From the NCBI GenBank assembly GCA_964599835.1, contig CAZRHF010000074.1, positions 1-11,062 on the forward strand: a stretch of 11,062 bases of DNA, written 5' to 3'. How positions within the stretch are numbered: the first letter of the stretch is position 1; the number at the start of each line of letters is the position of its first letter. This stretch comes from SFWF01 sp964599835. GTDB taxonomy: Bacteria > Bacillota > Clostridia > Oscillospirales > Acutalibacteraceae. Positions 6,653 to 11,062 of the stretch are shown piece by piece. The position numbers were made by a program, and so were the translations under genes. Under the pieces are notes generated by a model that saw only the letters and a program-made list of their open reading frames with translations, made no database searches and was not told where the DNA came from.

Positions 6653-7696
6653 ATGAAACTTAATTGGGGAGTTATCGGTTGCGGTGGTATTGCTTATCGC
6701 CGTACCATTCCCGGAATGATGCTTTCGGAAAACTGCCGACTTGTTGCAGTTATGGATACGGATGTTTCCGTTGCCGATAAGGTTAAGGATGAATTCGGTG
6801 TTCAGTACGCATTTGACACAGTTGACGGGCTTCTTTCGATAAGCGAAATAGATGCTGTGTATATAGCTTCTCCTGTTTTTTGTCATAAGGAGCAGGTTAT
6901 TGCCGCGGCGAAAGCAGGAAAGCATATACTTCTCGAAAAGCCGATGGGTCTGACAGTTTTCGAGTCTGAAGAGATCGAAGCCGTGTGTAAAGAATACGGT
7001 GTTAAGCTCGGGGTTGGACTTATGATGCGTTTTAACAGCATTCATCAAACTCTTAAGGAGATGATTGCCGCAGGTAAGCTGGGGGAAATTGTTTCTGTAC
7101 GAACTCAATTTACCTGCTGGTATCCCGAGATAGAGGGTGCCTGGCGCCAGAGAATTGCTACTTCCGGCGGTGGAGCGCTGATGGATATGGGTATTCACTG
7201 TATCGATCTTATCCGGTTCGTAACAGGAATGGAAGTTAAAGAGGTTACTGCTTTTACCTCTGATCAGATATTCAGATATGAGGTTGAGGATGCAGCCTCG
7301 GTCATAATGCGTATGGAAAACGGTGCTCTTGCTTACGTTGATGTTGCCTTCAATATTCCAGATGATGCCACCGTTTGTAAGCTTGAGATATACGGTACAG
7401 GCGGAAGCGCGGTTATAGATGGCAGCCTTTCTCAGGAAGAATCGGGGCAAGGGCTTCTCATACTTACCGACAGTACTAAGGGCTACGACGCTGGTCAAAA
7501 TCGCAGGAAAGCCGAAAGCTCGAAGCTTTTGCCTGTCGCAGGTAATCTATATACAAAAGAGGTATCTGCCTTTGCAGATGCGGTAATAAACGATTCTGAA
7601 ATACCCGTTAGTTCTTTTGAGGCAATTGCTGCTCAGAGAATAATTGAAGCTGCATATAATTCGGCGTCAGCGCGGACGGTATCAGAGGTTATTTAG
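6653..7696 (+). CDS. Gfo/Idh/MocA family sugar dehydrogenase
   Basis: This 347-residue NAD(P)-dependent oxidoreductase has an N-terminal Rossmann fold with GVIGCGGIA (6-14), an acidic residue after strand 2 (Asp35 in VAVMDTD) that favours NAD, and the conserved substrate/cofactor motif EKP (95-97). The C-terminal alpha/beta domain carries GGGALMDMGIHCID (172-185), where Asp178 and His182 are the expected catalytic-site residues. Such enzymes oxidise a hydroxyl of a sugar, sugar phosphate or inositol. Placed right after a DegT-type aminotransferase, it likely supplies that enzyme's keto-sugar, as NtdC does for NtdA and WlbA for WlbE. GGGAG (6642-6646) lies 6 bases before the ATG at 6653; the frame is open further upstream, but that part overlaps the aminotransferase gene. 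Substrate unknown. Confidence 0.93.
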   Translation: MKLNWGVIGCGGIAYRRTIPGMMLSENCRLVAVMDTDVSVADKVKDEFGVQYAFDTVDGLLSISEIDAVYIASPVFCHKEQVIAAAKAGKHILLEKPMGLTVFESEEIEAVCKEYGVKLGVGLMMRFNSIHQTLKEMIAAGKLGEIVSVRTQFTCWYPEIEGAWRQRIATSGGGALMDMGIHCIDLIRFVTGMEVKEVTAFTSDQIFRYEVEDAASVIMRMENGALAYVDVAFNIPDDATVCKLEIYGTGGSAVIDGSLSQEESGQGLLILTDSTKGYDAGQNRRKAESSKLLPVAGNLYTKEVSAFADAVINDSEIPVSSFEAIAAQRIIEAAYNSASARTVSEVI

Positions 7697-7706
7697 GAGG
7701 TGTAAA

Positions 7707-8228
7707 GTGGATATTTTAGCTTACATATTAAGTTTCTTGGGTACCGCCTGTATAGTAGCATCTTCGCTGGTAAAAGGTAAGAATATGAAGGTGATACTGT
7801 CGCTGATTTTTTCCGCCAACGTTTTGGTTGCGATAAGTTATCTTGTTGGTGGTGACGGTATAAACGGAATGGTATCCTGCTCTCTTGGCGCAATTCAGGC
7901 ACTGGTAAATTATCTCTTTGAGCGCAAGGGTCTTCCGATCCCGAAATGGCTTCTGGTTATTTACGGTTCGGCCTTCGCAGGTGTTAATTTCCTGTTTGGC
8001 GGAATAAACGTAGCGAGTGTTCTTGCCATATTGGCTTGTCTTGCATTCGTTATATGTATCGGTCAGAAGAACGGAGCAAAATACCGTTTTTGGACGATAT
8101 TCAATACTGTTTTATGGTGTTCTTTCGATATAGTTTCCCATACCTACTATGCTTTGATTATGACCCATGTTCCGCAACTTCTTTTTAACGTAGTAGGGAT
8201 GATAATTTACGATAGAAAAAAACATTAA
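7707..8228 (+). CDS. YgjV-like integral membrane protein
   Basis: This 173-residue protein is almost entirely membrane-embedded, with about six to seven hydrophobic segments (near 3-22, 28-48, 53-72, 80-100, 103-120, 128-145 and 148-168). Helix spacing and conserved-looking features such as FWTIFNTVLWCSFDI (128-142) and the final LLFNVVGMIIYDRKK resemble the YgjV (Imp-YgjV) family of unknown function. I did not recognise a transporter signature. It starts with GTG at 7707, read from an excellent AGGAGG (7695-7700) that overlaps the stop of the dehydrogenase gene, so the two are co-translated. It may move or sense the product of the amino-sugar enzymes, but this is only neighbourhood inference. 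Confidence 0.7.
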   Translation: MDILAYILSFLGTACIVASSLVKGKNMKVILSLIFSANVLVAISYLVGGDGINGMVSCSLGAIQALVNYLFERKGLPIPKWLLVIYGSAFAGVNFLFGGINVASVLAILACLAFVICIGQKNGAKYRFWTIFNTVLWCSFDIVSHTYYALIMTHVPQLLFNVVGMIIYDRKKH

Positions 8229-8259
8229 AAAATCTCCGGATAATTCCGGAGATTTTTTT
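8227..8259. terminator. Bidirectional Rho-independent terminator
   Basis: A 10-bp perfect stem (AATCTCCGGA / TCCGGAGATT, 8231-8240 with 8245-8254) with a TAAT loop has an A-run on the left and seven T on the right. It lies between the stop codons of the convergent YgjV-like gene and the AraC regulator, two bases from the latter, and should end transcription from both sides. Confidence 0.95.
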
Positions 8260-8260
8260 C

Positions 8261-9088
8261 TTAGTTGGCTTGCGACTTTTTAAATTTTAGGGGGGTTACG
8301 CCCATTTGAGATTTAAACAGCTTGGTATAGTAGGATGCACTGGAAAAGCCGCATTTTTGCGAGATCTCTTCAATGGATAGAGCGCTTTTGGTCAAGTATC
8401 CAACCGATTTTTCGATTCGCTTTTTGTTGATGTATTCGCCTATGGTACAGTTAAAGCAGGAATGAAATTTACTGTAGAGCACATTCTTGGATACGTTGAT
8501 CTTTTTAGATATGTTTTTTATCGAAAGATCCTTTTCGAGATTATCGTTTATGTATGTAACAGTGTTTTGAAGTATCTCGTCGAAATCCGGCTTAAGCATG
8601 TCTTCGGTAAGTATCTGAGAAATAAGCATCTGAGCAAGGTTCGAAATACTTCTGGCTTTTTCGGCGTCAAACAGAGAAAGTGAAGCATAATGCTCGGAAA
8701 GACTCATCTTTTCAAGATACGGGTTACTTTGGCATTCCTCTGAATCTGGTAGTTCAGTATTCATTTTCATCTGACCGAAGAACAGATATCCTATTATTTG
8801 CTCATTCCAGGTAATTGGGGAAACAATGTTTGTAAGTCCGAAGGGGCATACGTCCTGCTCGATAGCTTTACTTTGCATACTTCGGTTTAAAAGCATTTCG
8901 TCAAAGGCTATGCAGGCGTTTTTGCAGGTGCTGTCATTTTGAATGTATCTGCAGTAGTTGCATATTTCGTGATGACTGGAGCTTATCGGGATGAAATTAT
9001 TTCCGAAAAGGTCGATGCGCACGCCGGTAGCCTTATAAAAGTCGTGGAGAACGTCGTTGATCTTTTGGGCGTCGTAATTGATGAGCAT
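8261..9088 (-). CDS. PocR-domain AraC family transcriptional regulator
   Basis: This 275-residue regulator joins an N-terminal PocR sensor domain (about 5-165) to a C-terminal AraC DNA-binding domain with two helix-turn-helix motifs (about 170-271). The sensor carries a cysteine set, C43-x2-C46-x8-C55-x3-C59, plus C81 in QDVCPFGLTNIVSPI. The cysteines may bind a metal or iron-sulphur centre, or sense redox state. The AraC part shows LSIKNISKKINVSKNVLYSKF in helix-turn-helix 1 and the hallmark IEEISQKCGFSSASYYTKLFK in helix-turn-helix 2, followed by G-V-T-P. PocR domains are known from propanediol-utilisation regulators and are thought to bind small organic ligands. It has a perfect promoter at 9121-9149 and an AAGGA site 11 bases before the start. 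Being divergent from the GH16 gene, it is the natural candidate to control it. Confidence 0.92.
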   Translation of the reverse strand: MLINYDAQKINDVLHDFYKATGVRIDLFGNNFIPISSSHHEICNYCRYIQNDSTCKNACIAFDEMLLNRSMQSKAIEQDVCPFGLTNIVSPITWNEQIIGYLFFGQMKMNTELPDSEECQSNPYLEKMSLSEHYASLSLFDAEKARSISNLAQMLISQILTEDMLKPDFDEILQNTVTYINDNLEKDLSIKNISKKINVSKNVLYSKFHSCFNCTIGEYINKKRIEKSVGYLTKSALSIEEISQKCGFSSASYYTKLFKSQMGVTPLKFKKSQAN

Positions 9089-9120
9089 AATATTGTCATT
9101 CCTTATTTTTCTTTATGATT

Positions 9121-9149
9121 ATTATATAATTTTACCCAATTTTTGTCAA
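9121..9149 (-). promoter_or_regulatory. Consensus sigma-A promoter of the AraC regulator
   Basis: Read on the minus strand, TTGACA (9149-9144) and TATAAT (9126-9121) are both perfect consensus boxes, exactly 17 bases apart. The start should fall near 9114, about 26 bases before the ATG. One copy of the inverted TTGGGTAAA element lies in the spacer (9131-9139), where a bound protein would be expected to interfere. Confidence 0.9.
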
Positions 9150-9152
9150 TAA

Positions 9153-9164
9153 GTTTTGCAAAAC
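9153..9164. promoter_or_regulatory. 12-bp palindrome GTTTTGCAAAAC
   Basis: A perfect 12-base palindrome lies just upstream of the regulator promoter's -35 box, a usual location for an activator or repressor site. Short AT-rich palindromes can arise by chance. Confidence 0.35.
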
Positions 9165-9188
9165 AGGAAAATAGTTACAAAACCAAGG

Positions 9189-9206
9189 AAAGAAAGCACT
9201 TTCTTT
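9189..9206. promoter_or_regulatory. 18-bp dyad AAAGAAAG-CA-CTTTCTTT
   Basis: Two perfect 8-base arms (9189-9196 and 9199-9206) flank CA. The right arm overlaps the weak -35 region of the GH16 promoter, so it is a plausible operator or activator site. The purine/pyrimidine run is also compatible with low-complexity sequence. Confidence 0.45.
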
Positions 9207-9228
9207 TTAATCTGTAATTTGCTAAAAT
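9200..9228 (+). promoter_or_regulatory. Extended -10 promoter of the GH16 gene
   Basis: TAAAAT (9223-9228) preceded by TG plus one base (9220-9222) forms an extended -10 element; the -35 region 17 bases upstream (TTTCTT, 9200-9205) is weak. Transcription should start near 9235, giving a leader of about 53 bases. A poor -35 suggests dependence on an activator. Confidence 0.6.
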
Positions 9229-9239
9229 AATCTTGGGTA

Positions 9240-9260
9240 AATATATCGGATCGATATATT
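9240..9260. promoter_or_regulatory. 21-bp perfect dyad in the GH16 leader, probable operator
   Basis: Arms AATATATCG (9240-9248) and CGATATATT (9252-9260) are exact inverted repeats around GAT. The dyad lies from about +5 to +25 of the predicted transcript and ends 15 bases before the AGGAGG ribosome site. It could act as a repressor operator in DNA or as a weak AT-rich hairpin in the leader RNA. Confidence 0.55.
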
Positions 9261-9287
9261 CTAAAAATAACCTTCAGGAGGTAGAAT

Positions 9288-10709
9288 ATGGAACTGCTTA
9301 GAAAGGCTAAATGTCTTTTGCTCGTAGCACTTTTTGCGGTAGTTTTTGTCGGATGCTCCGGCGAAGCAAAGACACCTGTCGGCGATCCTTCGTCCGACGC
9401 CGCTGACGACGCTGAGCATAGACCTATGTACGAAAAAGAAGAGGTCGTAGAATACGAGGATAACGATCATCTTTTCGATTATGAAGAGGCTAAATGGGAC
9501 GGTCCCGAAGGCTACGTTATAGTAATACCGGCAGGAAATGCTGCAGCAAAGGAATCTGCGACACTTTTGAGAGATTATTATAAGAATACGCACGGAGTTC
9601 AGCTGTCGCTGGTAACCGATAATACGGCAGAATCCGAAAAGGAGATCCTTGTCGGAAAAACAAACCGTGCAGATAGCGCTAAAGATCTTGCCGACTCTAA
9701 GATCAGTGTATCGGTTAAAGGCCGAAAGCTCGTTATAAATGCCGGTCACGACGTAACGGTAGATTCAGCAGTTAAAAAGTTTATTCGCCTGGCACCCGAA
9801 AAAGGTCAGGCATTTACCTTTGATATAGAGACCGATTTTAAGTCGGCTCTCAGTGGCGACTATGCAGGCTATGAATACGTTTGGGGCGACGAGTTTGAAG
9901 GAAACGGAATTGATTTTTCCAACTGGGACTACATAACCAAGATGATCGGAAACGACGTTGTGGAGCTTTCGTACGAGAAGAACGTTGTTGATGTTGCCGA
10001 CGGACGCTTAAAGCTTCACGCTATCTCTTATTTCAATAATAACCGCGAAGGAACCGAATACCGCATACCCGGATCGGTAATCACTCAGAACAAAATGAAC
10101 TATGTGTACGGATATCTTGAGATCCGTTCCCGAGTTCCTTATTCTCCCGGCGTGTGGGCCTCCTTCTGGACTCAGTCTACCGATGTGCTCAAGGGTACGA
10201 GAAACTATGACTATATGCTCGAGGTTGATATCTACGAAATATTCCGTACCTACGGAAAGCATCCGAACCTCATTCATTGGTATCCCGAAAGCTTCGACTA
10301 CAATGCCAGGTACGAGCCCGCCAAGACTCCCGGTGTTTCTGTAAGTAACGCAATATATCCCGTTGGATCCAATCCCGACGTTTATTGGTTTGAACCCAGC
10401 GATAGCCTGAATTACGAGTATCATACCTATGCGTATGAATGGACTCCTACCGAAATTAAGATGTATGTCGACGGAGAATGTCACGTCACCTACGATATCA
10501 CCAAGGCGTTCTTCGATAAGCATCAGGATATGTCCAGCTATCACGATCCTCAGCACGTTATTTTTAACAACCACGTATTCTATCCCGGTGTGTCCGAGGC
10601 CTGTGTTTCTATAGCGCTTCACCCCGAATCACTACCGGCCTGTCACTATATTGATTATATTCGACTTTACCAAAAACCCGGCGTCGGTGAGCTTTACACC
10701 GCCGACTGA
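9288..10709 (+). CDS. GH16 family glucanase-like lipoprotein with N-terminal GH67N-like domain
   Basis: This 473-residue secreted protein begins with a type II signal peptide whose lipobox ends at Cys23 (VFVGC), followed by an acidic linker (about 30-68), so it is anchored outside the membrane. Residues about 75-185 resemble the non-catalytic domain found at the N-terminus of alpha-glucuronidases (GH67N-like): YVIVIPAGNAAAKESATLL, then EILVGKTNR, then KGRKLVINAG. The GH16 catalytic domain follows (about 195-465), from WGDEFEGNGIDFSNWDY to HYIDYIRLYQKPG, with the active-site signature ExDxxE as EVDIYE (312-317); Glu312 is the likely nucleophile and Glu317 the acid/base. GH16 enzymes cut beta-1,3/1,4-glucans, laminarin or galactans. 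AGGAGG (9276-9281) lies 6 bases before the ATG. The 44-base gap to the next gene has no terminator, suggesting an operon. Substrate cannot be fixed from sequence. Confidence 0.9.
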   Translation: MELLRKAKCLLLVALFAVVFVGCSGEAKTPVGDPSSDAADDAEHRPMYEKEEVVEYEDNDHLFDYEEAKWDGPEGYVIVIPAGNAAAKESATLLRDYYKNTHGVQLSLVTDNTAESEKEILVGKTNRADSAKDLADSKISVSVKGRKLVINAGHDVTVDSAVKKFIRLAPEKGQAFTFDIETDFKSALSGDYAGYEYVWGDEFEGNGIDFSNWDYITKMIGNDVVELSYEKNVVDVADGRLKLHAISYFNNNREGTEYRIPGSVITQNKMNYVYGYLEIRSRVPYSPGVWASFWTQSTDVLKGTRNYDYMLEVDIYEIFRTYGKHPNLIHWYPESFDYNARYEPAKTPGVSVSNAIYPVGSNPDVYWFEPSDSLNYEYHTYAYEWTPTEIKMYVDGECHVTYDITKAFFDKHQDMSSYHDPQHVIFNNHVFYPGVSEACVSIALHPESLPACHYIDYIRLYQKPGVGELYTAD

Positions 10710-10722
10710 TACATTCATACCG

Positions 10723-10738
10723 TGCAAAACCGTTTGCA
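10723..10738. repeat. Inverted repeat TGCAAA-ACCG-TTTGCA between GH16 and next gene
   Basis: Six-base arms around ACCG lie in the 44-base gap, just before the next ribosome site. There is no T-tract, so it is not a classic terminator. It could be a small mRNA hairpin that adjusts expression of the downstream gene, or a loose catabolite-control-like site. Evidence is only the symmetry. Confidence 0.3.
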
Positions 10739-10753
10739 GGAAAAGAGGGTAAT

Positions 10754-11062
10754 ATGACTAATTTGATTAAAAAGCTAAAAAGCCTTAAGATAGGACACTC
10801 TGCCTTATCGGTGATACTCGCTATGGCTGTGCTTATATCTACGCTTGGTATCGGTGCAGGTATTTTTGCCAGCGCAGTTACCGTATGGGACGGAGGCTCT
10901 GTCGCACCTACCGAAGGAAGCGGAACCGAGAACGATCCCTATCTCATCACTAACGGCGCAGAACTCTATAATATCATAGAGAACGGCGGCGGTGCAGGGG
11001 TTTATTACAAACTCACAAACGACATCTACCTTAACGACGTCAATAAGATCAATTGGTCAACG
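10754..11062 (+). CDS. N-terminus of a large secreted protein (partial, runs off the window)
   Basis: An open frame starts at ATG 10754, with AGAGGG (10744-10749) upstream, and continues for 103 codons to the window edge with no stop. The product has a basic N-terminus (MTNLIKKLKSLKIGHS), a long hydrophobic signal stretch (about 17-40, LSVILAMAVLISTLGIGAG) and a likely signal peptidase site near FASAVT. The mature part begins with WDGGSVAPTEGSGTENDPYLITNGAELYNI and then YYKLTNDIYLND. The GSGTENDPYLI block followed by a 'labelled list' of beta strands is common at the start of repeat-rich surface or carbohydrate-binding proteins of Clostridia that carry GLUG, parallel-beta or dockerin-type modules. 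Being directly downstream of the GH16 gene, it is probably co-expressed and may act on, or bind, the same glycan. Confidence 0.8.
   Translation, partial: MTNLIKKLKSLKIGHSALSVILAMAVLISTLGIGAGIFASAVTVWDGGSVAPTEGSGTENDPYLITNGAELYNIIENGGGAGVYYKLTNDIYLNDVNKINWST

Larger units (their letters stand above)
9131..9241. repeat. Inverted pair of TTGGGTAAA sites in the divergent spacer
   Basis: TTTACCCAA (9131-9139) and its exact reverse complement TTGGGTAAA (9233-9241) lie with centres about 102 bases apart. The first is inside the spacer of the regulator's promoter; the second covers the predicted start of the glycosidase transcript. Both are followed by AT-rich sequence in the same relative orientation to the gene they face. 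This fits binding sites for one protein acting on both promoters, possibly the PocR-AraC regulator. Confidence 0.5.

Noticed and set aside
6629..7498. Long open frame (289 codons) on the minus strand
   Set aside because: It lies wholly antisense to the Gfo/Idh gene, which has intact motifs and a good ribosome site. The antisense product has no recognisable domain and a composition typical of a shadow frame.
10008..10622. Open frame of 204 codons on the minus strand
   Set aside because: Antisense to the conserved GH16 catalytic domain, with no ribosome site or recognisable motif.
10723..10738. CcpA cre site
   Set aside because: The arms resemble cre (TG...CA), but the central spacing is 16 rather than 14 bases and it lies between co-oriented genes rather than at a promoter, so only an inverted repeat is reported.
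1..11062. CRISPR arrays, tRNA or rRNA genes, insertion sequences, phage or toxin-antitoxin genes
   Set aside because: No regularly spaced repeats, cloverleaf-like segments, transposase, integrase or small toxin-antitoxin pairs were seen on either strand.

Overview
The window looks like chromosomal DNA from an anaerobic, low-to-moderate GC member of the Clostridia, probably an uncultured gut relative of the Oscillospirales or Lachnospirales. This is inferred from strong AGGAGG-type ribosome binding sites, AT-rich consensus sigma-A promoters, the yajC plus TIGR04086-like pair, a DHHW plus DUF4358-like pair, a PocR-AraC regulator and lipoprotein-type signals. No tRNA, rRNA, CRISPR array, insertion sequence or integrase was seen, and the genes are tightly packed in operon-like groups.

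Region 1 (1-1656) is the 3' end of an operon for O-acylation of a surface polymer. A short remnant of an upstream gene is followed by a DHHW/AlgJ-like protein and a small DUF4358-like lipoprotein. Region 2 (1696-2620) has a clear promoter, yajC (Sec accessory), a terminator, a small four-helix membrane protein of TIGR04086 type, and another terminator.

Region 3 (2632-5240) is a three-gene unit: a DrrA-type ABC ATPase, an ABC-2 permease and an AlkD-like DNA alkylation repair protein. The genes overlap by 14 and 4 bases. The upstream control region has two candidate promoters, each overlapped by an inverted repeat. Export of a small molecule coupled to repair of alkylated DNA suggests protection against a genotoxic compound. 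This is the most interesting functional hypothesis in the window.

Region 4 (5260-8259) is an operon of a DegT/DnrJ-type PLP aminotransferase, a Gfo/Idh/MocA dehydrogenase and a YgjV-like membrane protein. The enzyme pair fits amino-sugar formation by dehydrogenation then transamination, as in the NtdC/NtdA kanosamine route or the WlbA/WlbE route. The operon ends in a strong hairpin shared with the convergent regulator gene.

Region 5 (8261-11062) holds a PocR-domain AraC regulator (minus strand) divergent from a GH16 glucanase-like lipoprotein, which is followed by the start of a secreted multi-domain protein. The 199-base divergent spacer has a perfect TTGACA-17-TATAAT promoter for the regulator, an extended -10 promoter for the glycosidase, three dyads, and an inverted pair of TTGGGTAAA sites placed symmetrically at the two promoters. 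This looks like a locally regulated glucan-degradation locus.
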